A stretch of DNA of 64,000 bases from Polaromonas sp. JS666 (GTDB taxonomy: Bacteria; Pseudomonadota; Gammaproteobacteria; Burkholderiales; Burkholderiaceae_C), in contig NZ_FNHX01000001.1 of the NCBI RefSeq assembly GCF_900103405.1, forward strand, positions 806,001-870,000. The letters are read 5' to 3'. This document shows, piece by piece, positions 1 through 8,993 of the stretch. The notes beneath the pieces are model-generated. The model was given only the letters and a program-made list of their open reading frames with translations, did no database searches and was not told the DNA's origin. The position numbers and the translations under genes were made by a program. How positions within the stretch are numbered: the stretch's first letter is position 1; each line of letters starts with the position of its first letter.

Positions 1-11
1 CGCTGAAAGCC

Positions 12-43
12 AAAAAGCCGCCCCGACCGGGCGGCTTTTTTTT
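12..43 (+). terminator. Rho-independent terminator of a gene left of the window
   Basis: A 12-bp perfect stem (12-23 pairing with 29-40) with a 5-nt loop is followed by a run of T residues through 43. Its gene lies outside the window. The A-run on the other side means it could also act on minus-strand transcripts. Confidence 0.85.
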
Positions 44-97
44 GCGTCACAGGACGGGAATCCCGCCAAAAACCGGACGAACCCTAGCGTCTTTCAG

Positions 98-114
98 ATG
101 AGAATTACTCTCAT
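98..114. promoter_or_regulatory. Fur-box-like operator upstream of the PepSY gene
   Basis: ATGAGA and TCTCAT form a perfect 6-bp dyad around a 5-nt AT-rich centre, which fits the usual Fur site built from inverted GATAAT-like hexamers. A possible -10 element TATAGT follows at 121-126, so bound repressor would cover the promoter. Similar dyads precede other iron genes in the first 10 kb. The Fur assignment is inferred from motif and context. Confidence 0.7.
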
Positions 115-126
115 TGATGCTATAGT

Positions 127-474
127 CCGCAGCGCCCTTTCCCTTTGTTCTCTTCCGCTAGCCAGACATCCCAGCAGCCTCTCGCGCTGCCAGGCGCAGC
201 AAGCCAACAACCTGCCCACGCGGCTCCTGAATTTCCGCCACTCGCCGTGGCGCATCGGGCCGACGTGTGCACGCCAGTTTCCTGGCGTTCCTCCCCGGAG
301 TTTTGACTTGTCCAGCTCGAACTTGACGTGCACCACACGCCGCCTGGCCCCGTTCAGCGTTCTTTCCCTGGCCACCGCGCTCCAGGATGGCGGCACGGCC
401 TGCACACCCCCAGCGCCGCACGGCCGAAGCTGATGTGCACCACCTACCGTTTCTAGGCATGAAGGAGAACTACG
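127..474 (+). other. Gene-free leader between Fur box and PepSY gene
   Basis: About 350 bases with no convincing gene. Open frames exist on both strands, but they lack a good ribosome binding site and read as GC-rich noise. If transcription starts just after the TATAGT at 121-126, this stretch is a long 5' untranslated leader. A clear AAGGAG-type ribosome binding site appears only at about 461-467, just before the start at 475. I see no strong hairpin or known riboswitch core. Confidence 0.45.
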
Positions 475-1638
475 ATGAACAGCCGCAAGGTCAAAACCTG
501 GACCTGGATCCACAAATGGAGCAGCCTGGTCTGCACGGTCTTCATGCTGCTGCTGTGCCTGACCGGGCTGCCTCTGATTTTTCACCATGAGATCGGCCAT
601 TTATTGGGTACTGAAGTGGAAGTGCCAGACCTCCCCAAAGACACGCCGCGCGCCAGCCTCGACAAGGTGATGCAGGTGGCGCAGGCCTTGCACCCGGGCA
701 AGGTGCCCATGTTCGCCTCACACGAGATCGACGACGACCGCTTCTGGTACGTCACGCTGGGTGACACGCCGACCTCCGAGGTCGGCAACAAAACCGTCGC
801 TGTCGATGCGCGCAGCGCCGCAGTGCTGGCGCAGCCGAAGTTCGACGAAGGTTTTATGTACATCATGCTCAAGCTGCATGTGGACCTGTTCGCCGGGCTG
901 CCCGGCAAGCTGTTCCTGGGCTTGATGGGCCTCTTGCTGCTGCTGGCGATTGTTTCGGGCGTGGTGCTGTACGCACCCTTTATGCGCAAGCTGGAGTTCG
1001 GCGCCGTGCGGCAAAGCCGGCCGCGCGCCAGATGGCTGGACCTGCACAACCTGCTGGGCATCGTGACTTTGGTGTGGGCCTTCACCGTGGGCGCCACCGG
1101 GATGATCAACACCTGGGCCGATCTGGTGATCAAATACTGGCAGTACGACCAGCTCAGCGCGCTGCTGGCACCTTACCAGGGGCAAAAGCCGCCGGCTCGG
1201 CTGGCCTCGGTGCAGCAGGCGGCATCGTCGGCCACCGCGCTCGCCCCCGATATGAAGATGGCTTTCATCGCCTTTCCGGGCACGACGTTTTCCAGCCCGC
1301 ACCACTACACGGTGTTCCTGCGCGGCAATGAGCCTTTCAATTCACGCCTGCTCAAGCCGGTGCTGGTGGATGCGGGTACCAATGCGCTCACCGCCAGCCC
1401 GCCGCTGCCCTGGTACCTCACCGCGCTGCTGGTATCGCAGCCGCTGCACTTCGGCGATTACGGCGGCATGCCCATGCAAATCCTCTGGGCGCTGCTGGAC
1501 ATCGCCACCATCGTCGTGCTGGGCAGCGGCCTCTACCTGTGGATCAAGCGCCGCAACCCGGCGGCGAAACCAACCACGACCACACATGTGCCAGAGCCGC
1601 GCGCCCTCGGCCGCAAAGCACCGGACGGTGCCGCATGA
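475..1638 (+). CDS. PepSY-associated transmembrane protein (PiuB-like)
   Basis: A 387-residue inner-membrane protein of the PepSY-associated TM family, members of which are iron-regulated and sit beside TonB receptors; some are proposed to help reduce or release iron from siderophores in the periplasm. Residues 5-38 form the typical first helix with the WIHKW motif. Further hydrophobic segments occur near residues 140-165, 190-215 and 325-355, with a periplasmic PepSY-like part between. An AAGGAG site sits a few bases before the ATG. The gene lies downstream of a Fur-like dyad and overlaps the next small gene by ATGA, so they are probably one Fur-controlled transcript. The biochemical role is not shown by the sequence. 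Confidence 0.85.
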   Translation: MNSRKVKTWTWIHKWSSLVCTVFMLLLCLTGLPLIFHHEIGHLLGTEVEVPDLPKDTPRASLDKVMQVAQALHPGKVPMFASHEIDDDRFWYVTLGDTPTSEVGNKTVAVDARSAAVLAQPKFDEGFMYIMLKLHVDLFAGLPGKLFLGLMGLLLLLAIVSGVVLYAPFMRKLEFGAVRQSRPRARWLDLHNLLGIVTLVWAFTVGATGMINTWADLVIKYWQYDQLSALLAPYQGQKPPARLASVQQAASSATALAPDMKMAFIAFPGTTFSSPHHYTVFLRGNEPFNSRLLKPVLVDAGTNALTASPPLPWYLTALLVSQPLHFGDYGGMPMQILWALLDIATIVVLGSGLYLWIKRRNPAAKPTTTTHVPEPRALGRKAPDGAA

Positions 1639-1829
1639 ACGCATTGACGAACTCCTTCTGGCGCCTTTGGCGCTGGCCCCTGATGCTAGGCCTGCTTAGC
1701 ACCAGCGGCTTGCTGAGCGCACTGGTCTCCGACGGCTGGGGCGACTGGTGGGCCTGGTTGAGCCTGGGCCTGCCGGTCGCCGTGATGGCCTGGTTCGCGT
1801 GGGTGCCCCGCAAACCGGACGGGCGCTGA
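1635..1829 (+). CDS. Small membrane protein in iron locus, unknown function
   Basis: A 64-residue protein starting MNALTNSFWRLWRWP with two hydrophobic stretches (about residues 13-30 and 36-56) and a basic tail. Its ATG overlaps the stop of the PepSY gene in an ATGA, indicating translational coupling. Short two-helix proteins of this type occur next to PepSY/TonB-receptor genes, but no function is assigned. The tight overlap and membrane character favour a real gene. Confidence 0.7.
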   Translation: MNALTNSFWRLWRWPLMLGLLSTSGLLSALVSDGWGDWWAWLSLGLPVAVMAWFAWVPRKPDGR

Positions 1830-2014
1830 GCAGCAGCGAGACCTTGGCGCCGGCATGGCGTCGCAGGGCTCGCGAACGACAGCTTCGCGCAGGCGATAAA
1901 ATACGACGCTGCTCACGCACGATCTGAAGGCTGAACTGAAGGAGTGCGCGGCGGGCCTCCTGCCCTCTTGCATTGTCCAAACTACTTTTCGTTCTTTCCT
2001 TCTTCCTTTTTCTC

Positions 2015-2788
2015 ATGAGCGCCTTTAACACCGAACGCATTATTTCCGTCCACCACTGGACCGATACGCTCTTTAGCTTCACTGCCACGCGCGATCCCGG
2101 CTTTCGTTTCGTCAACGGCCAGTTCACGATGATCGGCCTGCCCGTCGACGGCAAGCCATTGATGCGCGCCTACAGCGTAGCCAGCGCCAACCATGAAGAC
2201 CAACTGGAATTTTTCAGCATCAAGGTGGCCAACGGCCCGCTGACCTCCCGGCTGCAACACCTGAAGCCTGGCGATGACATCCTGGTGGGCCGCAAGCCCA
2301 CCGGAACGCTGCTGCTGCAAAACCTGCTGCCCGGCAAGACGCTGTGGCTGCTGGCGACTGGCACCGGCCTGGCACCCTTCCTCTCGCTGATCAAGGACCC
2401 CGACACCTACGAGCGCTTTGAGCGCGTGGTGCTGGTGCACGGCTGCCGCACCAGCGCCGAGCTGGCTTACCGCGGGCTGATCGAGCACGAGTTGCATGAG
2501 CATGAGTTCCTGGGCGAACTGGTGCGCGGCCGGCTGATGTACTACCCGACCGTGACGCGCGAGCGCTTTCGCAACGAGGGTCGCATCACCGAGCTCATGC
2601 AGTCGGGCAAGATCTACAGCGACCTCGGCTTGCCGGCGATCTCGACGGAAAACGACCGCCTGATGCTGTGCGGCAGCCCCGACATGCTGCGCGACATCAA
2701 GGCCATGCTGGAAGCCCAGGGTCTGGAAGAGGGCAATATGCAGCATGCCGGCCACTTCGTGGTGGAGCGCGCCTTCGCCGAGCGCTGA
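2015..2788 (+). CDS. fpr: Ferredoxin--NADP(+) reductase
   Basis: A 257-residue FAD enzyme that passes electrons between NADPH and ferredoxins. The FAD-binding barrel includes RAYSVAS near residue 58. The NADP domain shows ATGTGLAPF near residue 112 and CGSPDM near 220, and the C-terminus ends VVERAF as in the bacterial Fpr subclass. The ATG at 2015 is chosen over an in-frame start 42 bases upstream because family members begin MSAFNTER and the extra residues look like a spurious hydrophobic lead; no good ribosome binding site is visible. It sits upstream of bfr and in the same block as bfd, matching the Fpr-Bfd-Bfr iron-release chain known in Pseudomonas. Confidence 0.93.
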   Translation: MSAFNTERIISVHHWTDTLFSFTATRDPGFRFVNGQFTMIGLPVDGKPLMRAYSVASANHEDQLEFFSIKVANGPLTSRLQHLKPGDDILVGRKPTGTLLLQNLLPGKTLWLLATGTGLAPFLSLIKDPDTYERFERVVLVHGCRTSAELAYRGLIEHELHEHEFLGELVRGRLMYYPTVTRERFRNEGRITELMQSGKIYSDLGLPAISTENDRLMLCGSPDMLRDIKAMLEAQGLEEGNMQHAGHFVVERAFAER

Positions 2789-2921
2789 ACGCCGGCCCCG
2801 CAGCAATACGAACGGTTCTCACAATCAAACGCAAGCAGACCGCGCCAGCGGGGGAATGCTTGAGTTGCGAGCTGCGGCCAGTGACAATGGGCGATCCGAA
2901 CTACAACGATAAGGAATTCCC

Positions 2922-3398
2922 ATGAAAGGCGACGCAAAAGTCATCGCTCATCTGCAGGCGCAGCTCAAGAATGAACTGACGGCCATCAACCAGTACTTTC
3001 TGCACTACCGCATGTACAAGCACTGGGGCCTGGACAAGCTGGCCAAGAAGGAATACGAGGAATCCATCGGCGAAATGAAACACGCCGACAAGCTGATGGA
3101 CCGCATCTTCATGCTCGACGGCCTGCCCAACCTGCAGGACCTGGGCAAGCTGCTGATCGGCGAGGACGTGCTGGAAGCCCTGAACTGCGACCTGAAAGCC
3201 GAAACCGGCGCGCAGGCGACGATCAAGGACGGCATCGCCCACTGCGAAAGCGTGCGCGACTACGTCTCTCGCGACCTGCTGCAGGAGATCCTGGACGACA
3301 CCGAAGAGCACATCGACTTTCTGGAAACCCAGATCGAGCTGGTCGCCAAGGTCGGCATGCAGAACTACCTGCAAAGCCAGATGGGCGAGATCAGCTAA
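2922..3398 (+). CDS. bfr: Bacterioferritin
   Basis: A 158-residue four-helix ferritin with haem, which stores iron as a mineral in a 24-mer shell. The haem ligand Met52 is present. Ferroxidase ligands Glu18, Glu51, His54, Glu94 and His130 are at the canonical positions. Position 127, usually Glu, is Thr, with Glu at 128 and 129 (TEEH). An AAGGAA ribosome site precedes the ATG. Placed between fpr and the Fiu receptor, it is the storage part of the iron block. The Thr127 change may be common in this group and does not by itself imply loss of activity. Confidence 0.95.
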   Translation: MKGDAKVIAHLQAQLKNELTAINQYFLHYRMYKHWGLDKLAKKEYEESIGEMKHADKLMDRIFMLDGLPNLQDLGKLLIGEDVLEALNCDLKAETGAQATIKDGIAHCESVRDYVSRDLLQEILDDTEEHIDFLETQIELVAKVGMQNYLQSQMGEIS

Positions 3399-3413
3399 GC
3401 CCTGGCGGCAAGC

Positions 3414-3461
3414 CCGCACCTTTGGTGCGGCTCAACAAAATACGGGGCCTGTGGGCCCCGT
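3414..3461 (+). terminator. Tandem hairpins after bfr, probable terminator
   Basis: CCGCACC and GGTGCGG pair across a TTT loop at 3414-3430. A second 8-bp stem, ACGGGGCC with GGCCCCGT around TGTG, lies at 3442-3461. The T-run after it is weak, so this may be an imperfect terminator or an mRNA-stabilising structure. Confidence 0.55.
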
Positions 3462-3603
3462 CGTCGTTTCGGCAGCTTGTGCCGCCTGTCTCATTCCCGC
3501 GCGACCCCGTCTTGCAATCCGCTTTGGTCCCTCGGTTTTGCATTTTTGCCACAAAAACAAGCCTTGCGGCACCCAATTCTTCATCGTTCAGAAACAAGAT
3601 ATT

Positions 3604-3627
3604 ACGAATCATTATCATTTGAGATAA
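3604..3627. promoter_or_regulatory. Fur-box-like site upstream of fiu
   Basis: An AT-rich stretch with overlapping copies of the ATTATCATT-type hexamers typical of Fur sites (AATCATTATCATTTGAGATAA), about 125 bases before the receptor start. The surrounding DNA is GC-rich, which makes it stand out. It fits iron repression of the siderophore receptor. Confidence 0.7.
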
Positions 3628-3747
3628 ACTTCGAGCGATCTTTTCGAGCCAGCCAACTCGCGTCCCTTTTCGGTGATTTCGGGCCAGCCAAGCTTTTTCC
3701 TGAACCCGGTCCGCCTGCCACAGGCCGGACCTTGCTTGGAGGCCATC

Positions 3748-6054
3748 TTGGCACACCCGTCCGCTCGCGCCGCAAAAACTGCGCGCAACAAAAAGAACCG
3801 CAATGCCGGTACCAACAGCTTCGCCCCTCTCGCCGCGCCAGCGGCTTCTGCCTCATCCTCCGACAAAGCCCTGCTGCCGCTGGGCGCGCTGATGCTGGCT
3901 GTATCAGTGTCCGGATGGGCGCAAAGCGCCGCCCCGGCCCCCGCCGCCGCAAGCACCACGACCTCCACACAGGCCGAGGGAAAAACCCTGGCGCCCGTCA
4001 CGGTCACAGGCACGCGCGACCGCGAGAACCAAACCTACCAGAGCGGCATCACCAGCGTCGGCAAGATGCCCGTGGCGGCCAAGGACATCCCCCAATCGCT
4101 GACGGTCGTCAATGAAAAGCTGATGCACGACCAGGGCAAGGACAGCTTCAAGAGCGCCCTGGAAAACGTCATCGGCATCACGTTTGAAGCCGGCGAAGGC
4201 GGCCGCGTCGGCGACAACATCCGCCTGCGCGGCTTCAGCGCGGCGGGCGACATTTACCTGGACGGCATGCGCGACATCGCGCAGTACAACCGCGACAATT
4301 TCAACACCGAGCGCGTGGAAGTCCTGCGCGGCGCAGCCTCCATGCTGTTCGGCCGCGGCTCCACCGGCGGCGTGATCAACCAGGTCAGCAAGCAGGCGCG
4401 CCTGATCACCGAACACGAGGTGAACGCCACTGTCGGCACCAAGGGCTACCAGCGCTACCAGGGCGACTTCAACTTCAAACTGGACGACGATGCGGCCTTG
4501 CGCATCAACGCCATGGCCACCGACGGCGATGGCCGCGGCGAAAACGCCAGCGCCTCCACCCACCGCCGCGGCCTGGCGGTGGACTACCGTTTCGGCATCG
4601 GCACGGCCAACGAATTTGAAATCAGCTACTACCACCTGCATTACAACGACAAACCCGACTGGGGTTTTGCGTGGCTCAATAGCCGTCCCGCGCCCTCGCC
4701 GACCAACAAATACTGGTATGGCCTGAACACCGACTTTCAAAATGACAAGGCCGATGCTCTGACGCTGTCGCACACGCACCGCTGGGCCGATGGCAGCAGC
4801 CTGAAGACCACGCTACGCGACGGTTATTACTCACGCGCCATGTGGGCCACGCAGTCCAGTTTCGCCGCGGGCACCACGATCTTCAACCTGAATCCGAACA
4901 CGGTGGTCAACCGTAGCAATAACTCCAAGTCGGGCAAGGAGCATCACACCTTCCTGCAGACGGACTACCTGACAAGCACCAACTGGTTTGGACGCAAAAA
5001 CAGCATTCTTGTCGGCGCTGAATATGCGGTTGAGAACTCCAGCCGATCCACCTATCCGTCCATAACCAACGCGCTCACGCCAAAACCCTCGACCACGGTT
5101 GGAAACCCGATCAGCGCAGGTATCGGTGGCAATCTCACGGATCGTGTCGCAACGCAATTCAAAGCCACCACGCTGGGGCTTTACGGACAGGACACCCTTG
5201 AACTTACCCCTTATTGGAAACTGGTGGGTGGGCTTCGGATCGATAACTTCCGGGGAGACTTCGACCGCTCTGGAAATGCCGCACCCAACAATACTCGTCT
5301 GAAGCGATCGGACACATTGCTCAGCAAACGTCTGGGCGTGATGTTCCAGCCGACGGAAGAAGTGAGCTATTACGCGGCGTATGGCACCTCCTTCAATACC
5401 CAGGGCGATCTCTACCAGTTTGATGCGCAATCGGCCAATACACCGCCCGAGAGCAGCCGCAATATGGAAATCGGCGCCAAATGGGAACTCTATGGCGGTG
5501 ACCTGTCACTGCGCGCCGCACTGGCACGCACTGAAAAATACAACGAGCGCAACACCGACACAACGGGCCCAAGCCCATTTGATTCCTATATTTTGTCCGG
5601 CAAACGCCATACCGACGCCCTCGAATTCGAAGTCGCAGGCCGAATCACGCCCCAGTGGGATATTTTTGCGGGCATTGGCTTCCTCAAAGCCAGGATCGAC
5701 CAATCCGGCAGCAGTCCGGCAAGCCAAGCCGAGGTGGGCCAAAACCCGGGCCTGAGCCCAAGCCGCCAGGCCAACCTGTTCACCACTTACCGCATAGGCG
5801 ACAAGTGGCGCATCGGCGGCGGCTTCACTGCCGTCAGCACCAACAAGCCGGCCAACAGCGTCACCACCTTCAACCGCGCACCCGGCTATGTCAAAGCCGA
5901 CGCGCTGGTGGAATACCGCATCAGCGAAGGCAATACCGTCAAGCTGAACATCGACAACCTCTTCGACAAGGTCTACTACAACACGCTGTACCGCGGTTTC
6001 GCCGCGCCCGGCGACGCACGCAGCGTGCGTGTGACGCTGACCAGCAAGTTCTGA
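3748..6054 (+). CDS. fiu: TonB-dependent catecholate siderophore receptor (Fiu-like)
   Basis: An outer-membrane receptor of about 768 residues importing ferric siderophore with TonB energy. A basic lead ([12 protein letters not shown]) and a hydrophobic stretch ending SGWAQS form a signal region. A TonB-box-like APVTVTGTR follows, then a plug with [15 protein letters not shown] and [15 protein letters not shown], then the beta barrel, ending in Phe (LTSKF). I prefer the TTG start at 3748 because GGAGG lies 5 bases upstream; an ATG at 3673 in the same frame lacks such a site. The next gene is PiuC/YbiX, the same order as fiu-ybiX in E. coli, supporting a catecholate receptor. The actual ligand is inferred. 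Confidence 0.92.
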   Translation: MAHPSARAAKTARNKKNRNAGTNSFAPLAAPAASASSSDKALLPLGALMLAVSVSGWAQSAAPAPAAASTTTSTQAEGKTLAPVTVTGTRDRENQTYQSGITSVGKMPVAAKDIPQSLTVVNEKLMHDQGKDSFKSALENVIGITFEAGEGGRVGDNIRLRGFSAAGDIYLDGMRDIAQYNRDNFNTERVEVLRGAASMLFGRGSTGGVINQVSKQARLITEHEVNATVGTKGYQRYQGDFNFKLDDDAALRINAMATDGDGRGENASASTHRRGLAVDYRFGIGTANEFEISYYHLHYNDKPDWGFAWLNSRPAPSPTNKYWYGLNTDFQNDKADALTLSHTHRWADGSSLKTTLRDGYYSRAMWATQSSFAAGTTIFNLNPNTVVNRSNNSKSGKEHHTFLQTDYLTSTNWFGRKNSILVGAEYAVENSSRSTYPSITNALTPKPSTTVGNPISAGIGGNLTDRVATQFKATTLGLYGQDTLELTPYWKLVGGLRIDNFRGDFDRSGNAAPNNTRLKRSDTLLSKRLGVMFQPTEEVSYYAAYGTSFNTQGDLYQFDAQSANTPPESSRNMEIGAKWELYGGDLSLRAALARTEKYNERNTDTTGPSPFDSYILSGKRHTDALEFEVAGRITPQWDIFAGIGFLKARIDQSGSSPASQAEVGQNPGLSPSRQANLFTTYRIGDKWRIGGGFTAVSTNKPANSVTTFNRAPGYVKADALVEYRISEGNTVKLNIDNLFDKVYYNTLYRGFAAPGDARSVRVTLTSKF

Positions 6055-6084
6055 TTCGAAGAAGCGAATTTTTTCAAGGTTTTG

Positions 6085-6115
6085 GGCACCTGGGGGATAC
6101 TCCGGGTGCCTTTTT
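6085..6115 (+). terminator. Terminator or attenuator between fiu and piuC
   Basis: GGCACC and GGTGCC (6085-6090 with 6105-6110) pair around a loop that can extend the stem by a GG/CC step, followed by five T residues. Because piuC follows only 31 bases later on the same strand, partial read-through is likely. Confidence 0.7.
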
Positions 6116-6145
6116 CATTTCAGCGATCTTTCCGGAGATTCCTCC

Positions 6146-6853
6146 ATGCTGCTTCGCATTCATCAAGCCCTCCAGCCCGACGAACTCGCGCAGGTCCGCG
6201 AGCTGATCCTGGGCGCCGACTGGGCCGACGGCCGCATCACCGCCGGCAGCCAGAGCGGTACCGTCAAGAACAACCGGCAACTGCCCGAAGAATTGCCGGC
6301 CGCCCAGCAGGCGCGCCATATCGTGTCGGTGGCCTTGGCCCGCAACCCCATGTTCGTCACTGGGGCGCTGCCCAAATCGGTCTATCCGCCGCTGTTCAAC
6401 CGCTACGGCGGCGACGCCAACAACTTCGGCAACCACATCGACAATGCCGTGCGCACGCATGCGGCCACGGCGCGCCATGTCCGCACCGACATCTCCTGCA
6501 CGCTGTTCCTGAGCGATCCGGCCAGCTATGACGGCGGCGAGCTGGTGGTGCAGGACACCTATGGCGAACAGCGCATCAAATTCGAGGCCGGTGACCTGGT
6601 CATGTACCCGGGCACCTCCGTGCACCGCGTTGAGCCGGTCACGCGCGGCGAACGGCTGGCCTGCTTTTTCTGGATCGAAAGCATGGTCCGCTCCGATGCC
6701 CAGCGCCGGCTTCTGTACGAGATGGACATGGCCATCACCTCGCTGCGCCAGAAAGACCTGGAACGCGCGGCCCAAGGCGCCGCCGAAAGCCCGGAAGTGG
6801 TGCGCCTGACCGGCTGCTATCACAACCTGCTGCGCATGTGGGCTGAAGTCTAA
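6146..6853 (+). CDS. piuC: PKHD-type Fe(II)/2-oxoglutarate hydroxylase (PiuC/YbiX)
   Basis: A 235-residue dioxygenase of the YbiX/PiuC family found beside catecholate receptor genes. The iron facial triad is visible as His97-x-Asp99 (NHIDN) and His160 (TSVHRVEP), with Arg170 as the probable 2-oxoglutarate anchor. Length matches the family (about 225-230). An ATG with GGAGA about 9 bases upstream gives the start. Its substrate is unknown; association with Fiu-type receptors suggests a role in handling imported siderophore or its complex. Confidence 0.92.
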   Translation: MLLRIHQALQPDELAQVRELILGADWADGRITAGSQSGTVKNNRQLPEELPAAQQARHIVSVALARNPMFVTGALPKSVYPPLFNRYGGDANNFGNHIDNAVRTHAATARHVRTDISCTLFLSDPASYDGGELVVQDTYGEQRIKFEAGDLVMYPGTSVHRVEPVTRGERLACFFWIESMVRSDAQRRLLYEMDMAITSLRQKDLERAAQGAAESPEVVRLTGCYHNLLRMWAEV

Positions 6854-7046
6854 AGGCCTCGCCGGACATCACCCCTACCGCTGGGGGCCTTTTGGGGCCG
6901 GGGAGCGCGGCCGTGCCCCGCCCGAACACTACAAAATTCATAGCATCAAAGGCTTGACAGTCATTGCTCAGCGGGATTTCCAGGCTACGCTGGACGGTGA
7001 ATGGTGTGCCGGCGGCAGCCCTGTATCGAAATAATGCCCCTTAAGA

Positions 7047-7076
7047 TTGCAAATGCGACAGATTCGCATTTATAAT
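7047..7076 (+). promoter_or_regulatory. Promoter with Fur-type dyad upstream of bfd
   Basis: AAATGCGA and TCGCATTT form a perfect 8-bp inverted repeat around 5 bases (7051-7071). It overlaps a sigma-70 promoter: TTGCAA at 7047-7052 and a consensus TATAAT at 7071-7076 with an 18-base spacer. ATGCGA...TCGCAT is a Fur-box variant. Repression under iron-rich conditions would switch off bfd and probably the genes after it. Confidence 0.8.
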
Positions 7077-7115
7077 CTACGCATCGATTGAATCAATCCC
7101 CAGCCAAGCCACTCC

Positions 7116-7361
7116 ATGATTGTTTGTGTCTGCCGCCGTATCTCCGACCGCGAAATCGTCCGCCATGCCCGTGCGGGCCTGGGCTTTGACGAGATTCAGT
7201 TCGAACTCGGCGTGGCCACCCAGTGCGGCCAGTGCGAAGGTTGCGCCCGTGACGTGGTGGCGCAGTGCAGCAACAGCTGCCCGACCGCCAACATCAAGCT
7301 TGCCACCCATACACAGGAAGGCGGCCCATGGAACATCTTGCAACACTCACCCCAAGCCTGA
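7116..7361 (+). CDS. bfd: Bacterioferritin-associated ferredoxin
   Basis: An 81-residue BFD-like [2Fe-2S] ferredoxin. The four cluster cysteines are Cys4, Cys6, Cys37 and Cys40, in CVC and CGQC motifs. Bfd docks on bacterioferritin and relays electrons from ferredoxin-NADP reductase to reduce and release stored iron; both partners are encoded a few kilobases upstream. Its own promoter carries a Fur-type dyad, as expected for a gene needed in iron starvation. A further short frame overlaps its 3' end. Confidence 0.93.
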   Translation: MIVCVCRRISDREIVRHARAGLGFDEIQFELGVATQCGQCEGCARDVVAQCSNSCPTANIKLATHTQEGGPWNILQHSPQA

Positions 7362-7426
7362 TCGCGGCACTTCCTGCCAGCCTGGTCCTGGTGGTAGCTT
7401 CCACGTGGTGGATCTTCCGCCGCTGA
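7328..7426 (+). CDS. Candidate 32-residue membrane peptide
   Basis: A short open frame begins inside the end of bfd in a different frame and runs 65 bases past it. It has an AGGAAGG ribosome site 6 bases before its ATG. The peptide starts MEHLATLTPSL, has one hydrophobic helix (about residues 10-27) and ends WWIFRR, a typical single-pass membrane anchor with a basic end. No family is recognised. Position between bfd and tonB under the same Fur-type promoter suggests an iron-starvation role if expressed. Confidence 0.45.
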   Translation: MEHLATLTPSLIAALPASLVLVVASTWWIFRR

Positions 7427-7495
7427 TTCTGCTCAAACATCGTTAGAACCGGACCGCGACACATTCGCGGCCCTTCGCCTACCCACCATTTCCCG

Positions 7496-8182
7496 ATGAC
7501 CGCCACCTTTTCCACCGCCCCGCGCCCGCCCGCGCCACGCCAGCCCCTGAGCCGGAATGCCGTGATCGCCCTGGTCGTGGTCGGCCTGCACATCGGCTTC
7601 ATCTGGGCACTGCAGAGCGGCCTGCTGATGCGCGCCGCGGAAATCGTGGTGCCTGTGGAAATCCTGACGCAGTTCGTCGACCCGCCAGCCCCCAAGGTGG
7701 AACCCGTTCCCCCAACGCCGCCTACGCCCCCGGTTCAGAAAAAAGCCATCGCCAAAGCGCCCGTGCAGCCAGCGCCCCAGCCTCTGGCCATCACGGACCC
7801 AACGCCGTCGCCAAACGCACCGACTGGCGTGGTCGCGCCGCCGCTACCGCCGGCACCCGTTGCCGTGGCACCCGTGGCACCCGTTGCACCGCCTGCCGCT
7901 GTGCAATTGCCTTCCAGCGACGCTGACTACCTGTACAACCCCAAACCGCCCTACCCACCCATCAGCAGACGACGGGGTGAACAAGGCAAGGTGATGGTGC
8001 GCGTGCTCGTTGGCGTTGACGGACAGGTCAAGAAATCTGAGGTCCTTAAGTCCAGCGGCTTTGACCGGCTTGACCAGGGAGCTGTCAATGGCGTCTTGAA
8101 GTGGCGCTTTGTGCCGAGCAAGCGCGGCGGCGTACCTCAGGAAACATGGGTTGAGGTGCCCGTCATTTTCGTTATGGACTAA
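7496..8182 (+). CDS. tonB: TonB energy transducer
   Basis: A 228-residue periplasm-spanning protein that transmits proton-motive force from ExbB-ExbD to outer-membrane receptors such as the Fiu-like one here. The single N-terminal helix spans about residues 21-41 and contains His32, matching the conserved His of the TonB anchor. A Pro/Ala/Val-rich linker (about 60-140) follows, then the C-terminal TonB domain with YPPISRRRGEQGKV and a VLKSSGFDRLDQ segment. It is followed by exbB and exbD, a complete energising complex. The start has a weak ribosome site. Confidence 0.93.
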   Translation: MTATFSTAPRPPAPRQPLSRNAVIALVVVGLHIGFIWALQSGLLMRAAEIVVPVEILTQFVDPPAPKVEPVPPTPPTPPVQKKAIAKAPVQPAPQPLAITDPTPSPNAPTGVVAPPLPPAPVAVAPVAPVAPPAAVQLPSSDADYLYNPKPPYPPISRRRGEQGKVMVRVLVGVDGQVKKSEVLKSSGFDRLDQGAVNGVLKWRFVPSKRGGVPQETWVEVPVIFVMD

Positions 8183-8213
8183 CTAACTTTTTAAACCCGT
8201 GGAGTATTGATTC

Positions 8214-8927
8214 ATGAATTCCCAATTCGGCCTTGCCAACGTCTGGAGCCAGGGCGATATCGTCACCAAATCAGTGGCGGTGCTGCTGCTGGTGATGTCG
8301 CTGGCCTCGTGGATGGTCATCATCATCAAGTCGCTGGACCTCATCAAATACAAAAAGATCGCCCGCGCGGCCGAAGACTTCTGGCATAGCGAGGATTTCG
8401 CGGCCGGCCTCACCAAGCTCGGCGGCGACCCAACCAACCCCTTCCGCCAGCTGGCCCTGGAAGGCCGCGAAGCCACCCTGCACCACCGCAACACCAAGGC
8501 GCACCTGCATGACGCTCTGGACGTGAGCGACTGGGTCACGCGCACACTGCGCAACACCATCGACGAATTCACCGGCAAGCTGCAGTCCGGCCTGGCCATA
8601 CTGGCCTCCGTCGGCTCAACCGCGCCCTTCGTTGGCCTGTTCGGCACCGTGTGGGGCATCTACCATGCGCTGCTGTCCATAGGCGCGGCCGGCCAAGCGA
8701 CGATTGACAAGGTGGCTGGCCCCATCGGCGAATCGCTGATCATGACGGCCCTGGGCCTGGCCGTAGCCATTCCCGCGGTGCTGGGCTACAACGCGCTGGT
8801 GCGCGGCAACAAGGGCGTTCTGCAAAAGCTCAACCGCTTCGCGCACGACCTGCATGCCTATTTCGTGACCGGCGCCCGCGTGAGCGCCGGCGGCCAGGCC
8901 AACGTCGTGGCCATGAAAAAGGCCTGA
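8214..8927 (+). CDS. exbB: Biopolymer transport protein ExbB
   Basis: A 237-residue MotA/TolQ/ExbB-family proton-channel subunit. Three membrane helices are visible near residues 18-40, 130-155 and 180-205. The conserved region GSTAPFVGLFGTVWGIYHAL marks the family. GGAG precedes the ATG and the gene lies 31 bases after tonB. It forms the inner-membrane motor with ExbD and TonB. A GC-rich hairpin separates it from exbD. Confidence 0.95.
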   Translation: MNSQFGLANVWSQGDIVTKSVAVLLLVMSLASWMVIIIKSLDLIKYKKIARAAEDFWHSEDFAAGLTKLGGDPTNPFRQLALEGREATLHHRNTKAHLHDALDVSDWVTRTLRNTIDEFTGKLQSGLAILASVGSTAPFVGLFGTVWGIYHALLSIGAAGQATIDKVAGPIGESLIMTALGLAVAIPAVLGYNALVRGNKGVLQKLNRFAHDLHAYFVTGARVSAGGQANVVAMKKA

Positions 8928-8944
8928 GCCCCATCCAAACAGCC

Positions 8945-8966
8945 CCCCGCGACCTGTAACGCGGGG
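8945..8966 (+). other. Intergenic hairpin between exbB and exbD
   Basis: CCCCGCG and CGCGGGG pair with an 8-base loop in the 66-base gap. No T-run follows, so this is unlikely to be a full terminator. It could protect the upstream message or adjust the ExbB to ExbD ratio. Confidence 0.4.
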
Positions 8967-8993
8967 CTCCCTATTCAGCGACCGAGAAGCACC

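Noticed and set aside
98..433. A 111-codon frame starting inside the Fur-like dyad
   Set aside because: Its ATG lies within the operator and upstream of the likely transcription start; there is no ribosome site and no family resemblance.
2803..2825. A possible Fur box upstream of bfr (AATACGAACGGTTCTCAC)
   Set aside because: The two halves do not form a consistent dyad and match the consensus poorly compared with the other four sites.
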